DNA from: Mycolicibacterium helvum
Lineage (GTDB): Bacteria > Actinomycetota > Actinomycetes > Mycobacteriales > Mycobacteriaceae
Direction: 5' to 3'
Assembly: GCF_010731895.1 (NCBI RefSeq)
Contig: NZ_AP022596.1
Location: 5,704,001 to 5,768,000 of the forward strand
DNA length: 64,000 bases
Each line of letters opens with the position of its first letter. The first letter of the stretch is position 1. Below the pieces are notes generated by a model. It saw nothing but the letters and a program-made list of their open reading frames with translations, did no database searches and was not told the origin of the DNA. A program made the translations under genes and the position numbers. Positions 38,263 to 47,050 of the stretch are shown piece after piece.

Positions 38263-38973
38263 GTGTTCAACCACCGGAATTGTCCAGGTAAAGTGCCGTC
38301 CGTGGGCAGACACCGGTTAGCCAAGCCACGGCGCCGTTGGTCGGTCGCCGTGGTCGCGCTCGCCGCACTCCCGGTGGCCGGCATCCTTACCGCCAGCTCG
38401 GGCGGACTGCCCAACAAGGTCACCGCACAACGCAGCGTTGAGTGCTGCGCCGAACTCGTGACCGCTGGACCGATGAACCTCAGCGCCCCGCCGATCGGCG
38501 CGCACTACGTCGTCATGACCCAGGCCGATCTGGTGGCCAGCCGAAGCGCGGTCAACCGCACCACTCTGCATGCATTGCCCGCAGGCGTGGGTATCGAGCG
38601 GGGCCTACAGATCAAGACCATCCTCGCCGAACGTCTGGTCAGTGCCTACTTTCCGGAGATCCACAACATCGGCGGGGTCCGGCCCGACTCGTTGAAGTGG
38701 CATCCCATGGGAATGGCCATCGACGTGATGATCCCGAACTATCAGAGCCCCGAAGGTAAAGAACTGGGCGACCGCATCGCGGCATTCGCGATCGCCAACG
38801 CCGACCGGCTCTCACTGAACCATGTGATCTGGCGCCGCATCATGTACGACAAGAATGGGAAGCCCTTCCTGATGGGCAATCTCGGTTCCGACGACGCCAA
38901 CCACTACACTCATGTCCACATCGCCACCGACGGTGGCGGCTATCCCACCGGTGGCGAGAGTTATTTTGGCTGA
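38263..38973 (+). CDS. exported protein with ARB_07466-like domain and M15-like metal motif
   Basis: 236 aa from a GTG at 38263. An Arg-rich start and the helix WSVAVVALAALPVAGILTASS (about 26-46) form a signal peptide or anchor. The C-terminal domain, about residues 105-230, has WHPMGMAIDVMI (His147, Asp154) and HYTHVHIA (His217, His219). These resemble the HxxxxxxD and HxH zinc ligands of D-Ala-D-Ala peptidase-like (M15/LAS) enzymes. Mycobacteria carry several exported proteins with this domain. A cell-wall role is likely but catalysis is unproven. The stop overlaps the TTG start proposed for the next gene. Confidence 0.75.
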   Translation: MFNHRNCPGKVPSVGRHRLAKPRRRWSVAVVALAALPVAGILTASSGGLPNKVTAQRSVECCAELVTAGPMNLSAPPIGAHYVVMTQADLVASRSAVNRTTLHALPAGVGIERGLQIKTILAERLVSAYFPEIHNIGGVRPDSLKWHPMGMAIDVMIPNYQSPEGKELGDRIAAFAIANADRLSLNHVIWRRIMYDKNGKPFLMGNLGSDDANHYTHVHIATDGGGYPTGGESYFG

Positions 38974-39460
38974 TTCCAGGCACTTTGGCGCGGTTGTCCT
39001 ATTAATGAGCGGTGCGCTGATGGCCGCGCCGGTTGCACACGCCGACGAAGTGTTCTGGGGCGGTTGGTACAAGATCACCTTCCACACCGACCAGAAGTCG
39101 GGCTCCAGCATCGCTGCAACGCAGCAGGAGACACCGTATGCCGCCTCGTACAAGATCGTGACGGACTGTTCGTCGGGCACCTGCATCGCCTCGGTGCTCG
39201 ACGGCCCGACCCCCAAAGACAATGTCGCGCAGTCGACTACGTTCGCATGGAACGGTTCCCAATGGTCGCGCTCTAATAGCTGGAGATGGGACTGCACGCT
39301 GCCGGACGGCACCATCACCTACGACCCGGCCAGCTCGGTGACCACGTACAAACCGCAGCCGGACGGATCACTGGCGGGCACCTTCCAGACCACCATCGAC
39401 AGCGGTGCTTGCCAGGGCACGGTCATCATCCCGGTGACGGCGGTCCCCTCTTCGTCCTGA
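38966..39460 (+). CDS. small secreted protein of unknown function
   Basis: 164 aa if it starts at the TTG at 38966, which overlaps the upstream stop and follows GGCGAGAG. That start gives a perfect signal peptide (HFGAVVLLMSGALMAAPVAHA, cut before DEVFWGG). An ATG at 39005 would leave it too short, and the open frame upstream of the TTG lies inside the preceding gene. The mature part has four Cys (two in CSSGTC) and many Trp, Thr and Ser residues, consistent with a disulfide-bonded beta protein. Not recognised further. Confidence 0.75.
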   Translation: MADSRHFGAVVLLMSGALMAAPVAHADEVFWGGWYKITFHTDQKSGSSIAATQQETPYAASYKIVTDCSSGTCIASVLDGPTPKDNVAQSTTFAWNGSQWSRSNSWRWDCTLPDGTITYDPASSVTTYKPQPDGSLAGTFQTTIDSGACQGTVIIPVTAVPSSS

Positions 39461-39554
39461 CACCGATCACGGCGCACCATCTCACGCGGATAGTCATGTC
39501 TTAGTCTGTGTCGTCGGCGGTGTCCGCGCCGTCAGCACCGAGGAGGATCAGGTT

Positions 39555-40244
39555 ATGCGCATGCTGAAGGTGGCAACGCTGGTCACGGCAATCGCGGTCG
39601 CGAGCGCTCCCGGCGTGGCGGGCGCCGCACCGAAGACCTACTGCGCCGACCTCAAAGGCATCGACAACGGCCAGACCTGCCAGATCCAGGTGTCCAACCC
39701 GGCCTACCAGGTCAGCATCAGCTTCCCCAGCGACTACCCGGACCTGAAGTCGATCGCCGATTACGTCAGCCAGACTCGGGACGGCTTCGTCAACGTGGCC
39801 AAAAGCTCCAACCCGCTGAACGTGCCCTACGAGCTGGACATCACCGCGACCAGCTATAGCTCAGCCATTCCGCCGCGCGGCACCCAGTCCGTTGTCCTGC
39901 AGAATTATGAGAACATCGGCGGCGCACACCCGGTGACATCGTTCAAGGCATTCAACTGGGATCAGGCTTACCGCAAGCCGATTACCTACGACACGCTGTG
40001 GCAGCCGGGTTCCGACCCGCTGAAGGTCGTCTTTCCGATCGTGGTCTCGGAATTGCAGAAGCAGACCGGCCAGCCGATCGTTGTCGACCCGACCACTGGT
40101 ATGGACCCCGCGAGTTACCAAGACTTCGCCATCACCAACGATGGCGTGATCTTCTTCTTCAGCCAGGGTCAACTGCTGCCCGAAGCGGCGGGCGCCACCC
40201 AGGTGCTGGTTCCTCGCGCGGCGATCGATCAGCTGCTGGCCTGA
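39555..40244 (+). CDS. mpt64: secreted antigen MPT64 homologue
   Basis: 229 aa. Strong ribosome site AGGAGG ahead of the ATG. The signal peptide is cut after VAGA, giving APKTYCADLKG. From memory, long stretches match M. tuberculosis MPT64 (Rv1980c, 228 aa): SAIPPRGTQSVVLQ, WDQAYRKPITYDTLWQ, FAITNDGVIFFF and LLPEAAGATQVLVPR. MPT64-family proteins are exported and carry a DUF3298-like C-terminal domain; their biochemical role is unclear. It is the third exported protein gene in a row, although a 94-base gap suggests its own promoter. Confidence 0.93.
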   Translation: MRMLKVATLVTAIAVASAPGVAGAAPKTYCADLKGIDNGQTCQIQVSNPAYQVSISFPSDYPDLKSIADYVSQTRDGFVNVAKSSNPLNVPYELDITATSYSSAIPPRGTQSVVLQNYENIGGAHPVTSFKAFNWDQAYRKPITYDTLWQPGSDPLKVVFPIVVSELQKQTGQPIVVDPTTGMDPASYQDFAITNDGVIFFFSQGQLLPEAAGATQVLVPRAAIDQLLA

Positions 40245-40264
40245 GTCGGCTCCAGACCGCCGGC

Positions 40265-40450
40265 TCAGAACACCGGCAGGTGCGCTGCGGCCACCAGCGG
40301 CAGACGCCCGGCGCTTCGGCTGCGGCCTTCATCCAGCGCCGCGACGCCCCACCAGGACGCACCATACGACGCGTCGATCGGGGTCAGCGGTGCTGCCCCG
40401 GCGAAGGTGCTGCCGGCCCGCTCGAGCCAACGTGTGATCCGACCCAACAT
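40265..40450 (-). CDS. small protein (61 aa) of unknown function
   Basis: 61 aa from the ATG at 40450, with a perfect AGGAGG ribosome site at about 8 bases distance (reverse complement of CCTCCT near 40457). Begins MLGRITRWLERAGSTFAG and holds two Trp pairs and a hydrophobic C-terminus. It runs tail-to-tail with mpt64 (20 bases apart) and divergently from the App1-like gene. No domain is recognised. The ribosome site and codon use make a real gene likely. Confidence 0.6.
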   Translation of the reverse strand: MLGRITRWLERAGSTFAGAAPLTPIDASYGASWWGVAALDEGRSRSAGRLPLVAAAHLPVF

Positions 40451-40609
40451 GGCGAACCTCCTCTGTCGTCGTTGGCATTGACTCTGCCCGGTCATCAGCC
40501 CGGGCGGCGTCGGGCGACTGGCGGATGCAGGGGATGAATCGCGTGTCCACCGATCGGGGGACACCGCGCCTGCAGCAGGAAAACGCTGTCGTGCTGCCAT
40601 GCTGTTGTC

Positions 40610-41770
40610 ATGCCCCGACTCCCCCGCCGGATCGCATCGGATCTCAGTGCGAGGCTGCGCAGCCCCGAGACTGCCGCAGTGGTGGCAGGGCTCGAGAGCA
40701 AGCTGACCGAGCGGCGCCGCGACTACAAGATGCAGTCCGGGGCATTCCGCGGCGTCCGGGTCGTGGTCTACCGCGGTTTCGTGACCGACGACGTCGCCAA
40801 AGTGCGGGTCAGGGTGATCGAGACTCCAGAGCTGCCCGGCGACAGCCGTATCCCGTACTGGGAGGTGGCGCAGAGCAATCTTCGCAGGCATGCCGCGCTG
40901 TCGATCGTCGGCGCCGAGGTGGAGTTGCGCGTCGGCCGGCACCAGACCACCGAGGTCACCGACAGCCACGGCTTCGCCAACTTTTCGTTGCCGGTGCCGA
41001 AGCTGCGCGCCGGCTGGCACGCGGCCGAAGCGGTTGCCGCGGGGATCGGCGACGACGAGCCGGCCGTCGGCACGGGCTGGGTGATCAAGCCATCGCTAGC
41101 CGCGCCGTTTCTGGTGATCTCCGATATCGACGACACGATTCTGCTCACCGGCTTGACCGAGGGCCTGACGATGGTGGCCAGAACACTGCTACGTGATGTG
41201 GAGCAGCGCAGTGCGATTCCCGGCATGTCGGCGCTCTATCGCGGACTAGCCCGGGGCGTTCCCGGCCGAACCGGTAAACCTCGCCCGGAGCCAGCATTCT
41301 TCTATGTGTCGACCGGGAGCTGGTCGTTCTATTCGATGCTGGAGCAGTTCGTCGAACTGCGCACCTTCCCTCCCGGGCCGATGTTCCTCACCGACTGGGG
41401 CCCGACCGAGCGGTACCTGCGGCGCAGCGGTGCCGAGCACAAGCGTGCGGCTGTTCGCCGGCTGTTCGAGGCCTACCCGGGAATGCGTTTCGTTCTGATC
41501 GGCGACAGCGGCCAGCGCGATCCGCTTATCTACGAGGAAATGGCGCGGGAGTTTCCCAGCCGAGTGCTGCTGGCCATGATCCGACAGGTCGGCTCCGACG
41601 CAGACGAGCGCAACGCCCTGTTGCACGAGCACGCCGAAGCGCTTCGGGCCGAAGGTATTCCACTTCATCTTGTGGGTGACGCCGCACAGGCCGCGCAGCT
41701 CGCTGTTGAGCTCAGGCTGTGTGACGAGGACACTGTGGTCGAGGTGGCCGCCGAGCTGGGCGGTTCCTGA
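40610..41770 (+). CDS. App1-like phosphatidate phosphatase domain protein (DUF2183)
   Basis: 386 aa. The HAD-like motif SDIDDTIL (171-178, Asp172, Asp174 and Asp175) matches the DxDxT/V phosphatase signature of the App1/DUF2183 family. It is followed by YVSTGSWSFYSMLEQF, LTDWGP and the family's GDSGQRDP acidic region (HAD motif IV-like). An N-terminal beta domain (VVVYRGFVTDDVAKVRVRVIE..., VTDSHGFANFSL) precedes it. Yeast App1 dephosphorylates phosphatidate, but bacterial members are not well studied. No signal peptide, so probably cytoplasmic or membrane-associated. Confidence 0.88.
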   Translation: MPRLPRRIASDLSARLRSPETAAVVAGLESKLTERRRDYKMQSGAFRGVRVVVYRGFVTDDVAKVRVRVIETPELPGDSRIPYWEVAQSNLRRHAALSIVGAEVELRVGRHQTTEVTDSHGFANFSLPVPKLRAGWHAAEAVAAGIGDDEPAVGTGWVIKPSLAAPFLVISDIDDTILLTGLTEGLTMVARTLLRDVEQRSAIPGMSALYRGLARGVPGRTGKPRPEPAFFYVSTGSWSFYSMLEQFVELRTFPPGPMFLTDWGPTERYLRRSGAEHKRAAVRRLFEAYPGMRFVLIGDSGQRDPLIYEEMAREFPSRVLLAMIRQVGSDADERNALLHEHAEALRAEGIPLHLVGDAAQAAQLAVELRLCDEDTVVEVAAELGGS

Positions 41771-41782
41771 TTGCCCAGGAGA

Positions 41783-41878
41783 TCACGTGCGGGCGTCGGG
41801 GTACGCCGGACCGACACCGTCGGGGCTATAGGAGAAGTAGAGCGGTCCCTGCAGGAACGGAAAATTGCCGGTGTTCAT
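41783..41878 (-). CDS. possible 31-aa small protein
   Basis: A 31-residue frame from the ATG at 41878, with GGGAG eight bases upstream. Rich in aromatic residues, Pro and Gly (FPFLQGPLYFSYSPDGVGPAYP). It lies in the 247-base gap between the App1-like and SLC13 genes. It could be a real microprotein or the tail of a lost gene; the frame is closed upstream by a TGA seven codons before the ATG. Confidence 0.3.
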   Translation of the reverse strand: MNTGNFPFLQGPLYFSYSPDGVGPAYPDART

Positions 41879-42017
41879 GCCGTAACTCCCAGGCTCTGTT
41901 CACCCGGTTGCGGTTTGCCGGCTCGGCGTCCAAATAGCAAGACTGGCCGATTGTTTCGATGGCACCGTTGTCCTAGCACGCCGCCGGCAGCCGGTCACCC
42001 CCCGTGCGCGGTGATTG

Positions 42018-43684
42018 CTACCGCGAGTTCACCCAGGCGACTGCAAACGCGCTCGCCACAGAGATCACCGTCAGCGGGATGCCGAATCGCACAAACGTCG
42101 CCACGCTGTAACCCCCCGGTTTCATGACCATCAGGTTGGACTGGTGGCTGAACGGGTTGAGGAACGTGAACGAGATGCATGTGCCGATCAGTGTGAGCAG
42201 GAGGAGCGGATCCAGGCCGGTGGCGCCGACGACGGTCAGTGCCACCGGGGTAAGGATGGCCGCGGCCGCCGCATTGGTGACGACGTTGGTCAGCACGGTG
42301 GTGACGACGGCGATGACCAGGATGACCAGCGCGGGGCTTCCGGTCGACAGCTGCAGAATAGCCGATGAGATGTGTTCACCCAGACCGCTGTTCACGACAA
42401 TGACACCCAAACCGATCGAGCCGGCGATGATCGCGAGGATGTTCCAGTTCAGCGCCCGCACGGCCGATCGCGGGGTGAGCACCCCGGTGAGGACCATCAG
42501 GGTCGCGCCGGTGACGGCGATCAACTCGATCGGCGCCATGTTGAACGCCGCGCTGACGACGACTCCGAGCAGGATCGCCAGCGCGATCCACGTCTTGGCG
42601 GTCTGCGGAGCCTTGCCCGCGACCGCTTGCCACACCCCGACCAGCGGGTGGTCAGCGAGCACGGCAGCGGAACTCGTTGTGACAAGGCACATTTTTCCAG
42701 GCAGTGCTGGAGTGTCGCGTAGCCGCTTGGTGGACCGCGCGGCAACCACCTGAATATCCTCCTCTTCTTCAAGGTCAGAATGCTCGCCGACTCGTCGGTG
42801 GCGATCGACACCACGTAGAGCGCCTGGGCTGCGTGGCCGAAACGCGGGCTGGCCCAGAGCATCCGGACACCGGACTCAGTGGCGCGGTAGACCAGGATAT
42901 CGTCGGCCCGCACAGAGCTGTCCGGACCGACGACGTCGCCCCAGCGCTGAATCTCGACCAACTCGAATTCCGGAGTGGCGCGCACCCCGAGATCGGCGGC
43001 GGTGCGGCCGACGGCATTGGCGCCGGCGGCGACCGGAATCTCGGCCCGCCAGTCCAGCTTTCGCTCGGTCTGCTCGGCGCGCCCCCGCAGCATGAGCGGC
43101 GCGGCGATCAGCAACACCAACCACCCGACCAGTGCGACGGGTACCGCGATCGGCACGAACGAGAACATCTTGACGTCGACGCCGGCCGGTGCTGCCAAGC
43201 CGGCGATCAGCAGGTTGGAGCTGGTGCCGATCAGGGTGGCCAAGCCGGCGAGTGTGGTGGCGTGGGCGATGGGCAGCAGCACCCCGCGAGCGGGAATGCC
43301 GGACTGCTGTTCGAGTTCCTTGGTGGCCGGGATGAGCATGGCCACGATCGGCGTGGTGTTTATCAGAGCAGAGACAACGCCGACCGGCGGGATGAGGCGG
43401 CGCAAAACCTGCCCGGTGGTCTGCGCCCCGGCTAGCAGGCGGTAGGTGACGCGGCTGATCACCCCGGTGTAGAGGACACCCTTCGCGATGACGAGCATCG
43501 CGGCGATGGTGATGACACCACCGTTGCTCAACCCGCCGAACAGTTCGGCCGGAGTTGCGATACCGGTGAGGCCGGCGACGACGAGCGCGCAGATCAGCGC
43601 CAGGACCGCCGGTTGCCGGCCGGTCGTCATCACGATGAGCGTGACGAGAACGATGACTGCGGCCAGGATGGTCATGGCCTCCAT
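42018..43684 (-). pseudogene. SLC13/DASS-family anion transporter, frameshifted
   Basis: Two frames together make one transporter. The N-terminal frame (start about 43684) has membrane segments such as MTILAAVIVLVTLIVM and ALINTTPIVAMLIPAT, then a TrkA-C-like (RCK_C) cytosolic domain. The C-terminal frame has AFNMAPIELIAVTGATLMVLTG, SALVILVIAVVTTVLTNVVTNAAAAAILTPVA and FLNPFSHQSNLMV, typical of SLC13. The reading frame slips by minus one near 42760-42775 (a GA-rich tract, then AGGAGG on the coding strand). One inserted base there gives a continuous protein of about 555 aa that would import dicarboxylates or sulfate. Sequencing error, true mutation or recoding are all open. Confidence 0.75.
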
Positions 43685-43751
43685 TTTGGCGTTAAGGACG
43701 TCCTGCGGTGTTACGTTCCGTTCATCACTGACGACAAGTGGGGGCACTGAC

Positions 43752-44306
43752 ATGTCAGATCAGGATTGGGCACATCCCGCCGCGAAGGCGATCCCGAAAG
43801 AGGGCTACTTCGAACTGGAACGCGGACGGTACGGGCCGGTCTATCCCCGCACGCCCGCGTGCTACGGCTTCTCCATCATCGCCAAAGTCAAAGAGGGTCG
43901 TGAAGAGGCCGTCCGGGCGTACGGAAAGCAGATCGAGGAGGCTATCGCCGGCAGCCCCGACGTCCTGGCTCCGCTTCGGCTGCACTACCTGAGGTGGGTG
44001 CTGTTCGACGTCGGCTCCGGTTTGCACTTCCAATATCAGGGCATTTTCGATACCGACTTCGACAAGTACACCGAGGACGCGGTGCAGTTGTTCAGCCAGA
44101 CCGGCATCACCACGGTATTCACGAATCTCGAAGGTTTCCCGGAGGATTGGAAGGAAAACCCGGACGCGTTCGTGAAATTCGTACGTGATCATCAGTGCCC
44201 GAGCTTCCTGGAGTACGGCGAATACCCCTACGTCACCGCCGACGAAATCAAGAAAGCGTTGCGGCTCAAGGACGCCTTCTCGACGATGCTGGACCAGATG
44301 CAATGA
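43752..44306 (+). CDS. unknown protein encoded with DyP-type peroxidase
   Basis: 184 aa from the ATG at 43752. The pattern YGFSIIAKVKEGREEAVRAYGKQIEEAIAG...LHYLRWVLFDV...HFQYQGIFDTDFDKYTEDAVQLF suggests a ferredoxin-like alpha/beta fold similar to dimeric alpha-beta barrel or DyP-like halves. No Cys cluster and no signal peptide. It overlaps the peroxidase gene by four bases (ATGA), so the two products are probably made in fixed ratio. I do not recognise a named family. Confidence 0.8.
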   Translation: MSDQDWAHPAAKAIPKEGYFELERGRYGPVYPRTPACYGFSIIAKVKEGREEAVRAYGKQIEEAIAGSPDVLAPLRLHYLRWVLFDVGSGLHFQYQGIFDTDFDKYTEDAVQLFSQTGITTVFTNLEGFPEDWKENPDAFVKFVRDHQCPSFLEYGEYPYVTADEIKKALRLKDAFSTMLDQMQ

Positions 44307-45643
44307 CCTCGGCGCCAGGAACAGCGCTGGAACTCGATGACATCCAGCACATCCTGTTGACCCGCACACCGGCCATCACCGGCCGCTACGAGTTCCTGTC
44401 CTTTGACACCCCGGGCGGTGGTCGCGCCTGGCTGACCGAACTGTTGGACAAGGTGCAGTCGGCTGCCGACGTGCAGGCGACGATGGACAGCTCCGATCGC
44501 TGGGTCACACTGGCCTTCACGTGGACCGGGCTGCGGGCGATCGGGGTGCCAGAGGAATCGCTGACCTCCTTCCCCGACGCCTTCTGCGAAGGGATGCCGG
44601 CCCGCGCGGGGATCCTGGGCGACATCGGCACCGCCGCGCCGGAGCACTGGGTGGGCGGGCTGGGGTGCGATGACCTGCATGCAATCGCCATTTTGTTCTC
44701 CCGCACCGACGAGCAGTGCGCGCGCTCCATCGAGGAACACGACAAGCTACTCGCACGGACCGATGGCGTACGGAGTCTGTCGTATCTCGACCTCAACGCC
44801 AGCCCGCCATTCAACTACGCCCACGACCACTTCGGCTTTCGGGATCGGCTGTCGCAGCCGGTCATGAAGGGCTCCGGAGAAGAACCGACGCCAGGCTCGG
44901 GCGAAGCGCTGGAACCAGGCGAGTTCATCCTCGGCTATCCAGACGAGAACGGACCGGTTGCCAATCTTCCCCAGCCGGATGCGTTGTCACGCAACGGAAG
45001 CTACATGGCCTACCGGCGGTTAGCGGAGCATGTCGGCCTATTCCGCGACTACCTGCGCTCCCACGCTGACAATGCGGAGGGCGAGGAGCTGCTGGCCGCG
45101 AAGTTCATGGGCCGCTGGCGCAGCGGTGCACCCCTGGTGTTAGCACCGGACAAGGACGATCCCGAGTTGGGCGCCGATCCGATGCGCAACAACGACTACA
45201 ACTACAAGGAGATGGACCCCTTCGGCTATGCGTGCCCGCTGGGATCCCACGCACGCAGACTCAATCCACGAGATACCGCGCACTACATGAATCGCCGGCG
45301 GATGATCCGGCGCGGCGCAACGTATGGGCCTGCGCTGCCCGATGATGCACCCGATGACGGTGTGGAACGCGGGATCGCCGCGTTCATCATCTGCGCCGAC
45401 TTGGTACGCCAGTTCGAGTTCGCCCAGAACGTCTGGATCAACGACAAGGCGTTCCACGAGCTGGGCAACGAACATGACCCAATCTGCGGATCTCAAGATG
45501 GCACAATGGATTTCACAGTCCCCAAGCGGCCCATCCGCAAGGTGCACAAAGGCATCCCCGCGTTCACGACCCTCACCGGTGGGGCCTATTTCTTCCTGCC
45601 CGGACTGAACGCGCTGCGCTATCTCGCCACACTCGGCACATAA
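44303..45643 (+). CDS. DyP-type heme peroxidase
   Basis: 446 aa from the ATG at 44303. DyP hallmarks: GFRDRLSQP (178-186; the distal Asp181 is kept but the usual GxxDG reads GFRDR), NGSYMAYRRL (231-240) and the proximal heme ligand His316 in CPLGSHARRLNPRD. No Tat signal, so it is cytoplasmic or loaded into a compartment. Such enzymes use H2O2 to oxidise dyes, phenols or other substrates. No encapsulin gene is adjacent. The altered GxxDG glycine could change H2O2 access. Flanked by two genes of unknown function in the same orientation. Confidence 0.9.
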   Translation: MTSAPGTALELDDIQHILLTRTPAITGRYEFLSFDTPGGGRAWLTELLDKVQSAADVQATMDSSDRWVTLAFTWTGLRAIGVPEESLTSFPDAFCEGMPARAGILGDIGTAAPEHWVGGLGCDDLHAIAILFSRTDEQCARSIEEHDKLLARTDGVRSLSYLDLNASPPFNYAHDHFGFRDRLSQPVMKGSGEEPTPGSGEALEPGEFILGYPDENGPVANLPQPDALSRNGSYMAYRRLAEHVGLFRDYLRSHADNAEGEELLAAKFMGRWRSGAPLVLAPDKDDPELGADPMRNNDYNYKEMDPFGYACPLGSHARRLNPRDTAHYMNRRRMIRRGATYGPALPDDAPDDGVERGIAAFIICADLVRQFEFAQNVWINDKAFHELGNEHDPICGSQDGTMDFTVPKRPIRKVHKGIPAFTTLTGGAYFFLPGLNALRYLATLGT

Positions 45644-45653
45644 AGGGATCATC

Positions 45654-46655
45654 ATGCAGGCACGCACCTACAACCAGAGCCATGTCGCACGCAACCATGA
45701 CGGGCGCCGGCGGGTCAGCATCTACTGGACGTGGAGCTATCCCTGGGAATCCCAGCGGGATCCGGCGGAGATCTACAACCGTTTCTCCACGATGACCGAA
45801 GTGCGCAATGTCGCCTGGCCGGCCTACGAAACATCGGAGTACGCGGCGGCCAACTTCCTGCAGGGCATCGCCGGAACGCTCGAACTGTTCCACCGGTCCA
45901 CACTGTCGTTCCAGGAGCTCGCCGAGGGAGCCACCGGGCATCCCGTGGCGGTGTTCCAGCGCATCGACCAGGCCGGCTACCGGCTTCCGATCGACGAACG
46001 TATCCTCGCCGACACCGACACCCTGATGGTGTTCGGGCTCGATCACGTGGTTTCCGAACAGGACGCCGCACCCGAGGAGATCGCCGCCATCGATGCGTGG
46101 CTGCAGCGGGAGGGCACCTGCCTGGTGCTCGCGCCTCACCATGACGTCGGTTTCACCGACGACTTCGCCCAGCGGCAAATCGAATACGAACACCACGGCG
46201 ATCGACTGGTCCCCCGACAACAGCGCTTCGGCCAGTACACCCGCTCGCTGATGAAGGCACTAGAGGTGCCCGTACACAACACGTGGGGGCTGCGTCCCGC
46301 GGTCGTCGAAGGGACCCGGGAGATTGAGCCGCTCAGTGGCTTTCGCGATCTGGACTCGTCGCGGCTACTCGACAATGTGACGACCTTCAACTTTCACCCG
46401 CATCTGCCGCACTATGAACTGACCGCACCCGAGGGACCGGACCTCCGAGTCCTGGGCCGTCAAAAAATCGACCCGAATCGGCCGCATCCGTTCACCCAAG
46501 CGGGGAACTCCGAGTTCAATGCGCTGATCTGGATGCCACCAACCCGAAGGCGTGCCGGCGACATCGTTCTCATCGACTCGACGCACTTCACGACGTTATT
46601 CGGTGGGACAGATAGCCTTCGGAACTTGTGGCACAACCTGGTCACAATGGGCTGA
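45654..46655 (+). CDS. unknown protein with amidotransferase-like fold, third gene of DyP cassette
   Basis: 333 aa, starting 10 bases after the peroxidase stop. The stretch DTLMVFGLDHVVSEQDAAPEEIAAIDAWLQREGTCLVLAPHHDVG resembles the strand-turn-helix pattern of ThuA/GATase1-like proteins. No catalytic Cys in a GxCxG elbow is seen, so a classical glutaminase is unlikely. His-rich segments (HPHLPHYEL, EYEHHGD) could bind metal. It probably works with the peroxidase, but its function is unknown. Confidence 0.75.
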   Translation: MQARTYNQSHVARNHDGRRRVSIYWTWSYPWESQRDPAEIYNRFSTMTEVRNVAWPAYETSEYAAANFLQGIAGTLELFHRSTLSFQELAEGATGHPVAVFQRIDQAGYRLPIDERILADTDTLMVFGLDHVVSEQDAAPEEIAAIDAWLQREGTCLVLAPHHDVGFTDDFAQRQIEYEHHGDRLVPRQQRFGQYTRSLMKALEVPVHNTWGLRPAVVEGTREIEPLSGFRDLDSSRLLDNVTTFNFHPHLPHYELTAPEGPDLRVLGRQKIDPNRPHPFTQAGNSEFNALIWMPPTRRRAGDIVLIDSTHFTTLFGGTDSLRNLWHNLVTMG

Positions 46656-46745
46656 TTCGTCGATTCCGAGAAGTTCACAGTTTCACTGGTAATCTCCGGC
46701 CTGAGCGGGCCAGTCGGGGTGCGGCCGGATCGAGAGAGCGACGTC

Positions 46746-47047
46746 ATGGACTCTGCGCGCACGCGAACGGTCGTCCCCTCACCGCCGCCGTTGTGGCCGC
46801 GGGAATGGTTCTCGCCGGCTGCGGTAAGGACGATGACTCGGCGAAGTCGTCCTCATCGTCGGCGTCGAGCAGTTCGGCGACGTCAACCACGTCGGCGAGC
46901 AGCAGCACGTCCAGTACCGCTCCGACGCCCTCGGGCACACCGAACTGCGCGTCACTACTGATAAAGGCCGAGGACATTCCGGCCACCCCGGACGGCTCAT
47001 TCACGGCCACTGGCGAGCCGACGTTGGCCACAGACCCGCGACCGTAA
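46746..47047 (+). pseudogene. broken lipoprotein gene (frameshift and C-terminal truncation)
   Basis: The ATG at 46746 starts MDSARTRTVV but then leaves frame. Adding one base to the C run at 46775-46778 joins it to LTAAVVAAGMVLAGCGKDDD, a perfect lipoprotein signal with lipobox LAGC. A Ser/Thr linker and a short mature part with one Cys (PNCASLLIKAEDIP...) follow, then a stop at 47045-47047 three bases before the end of the opposing gene. Related mycobacterial lipoproteins are expected to be longer, so the C-terminus is probably lost. Confidence 0.6.
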
Positions 47048-47050
47048 AAC

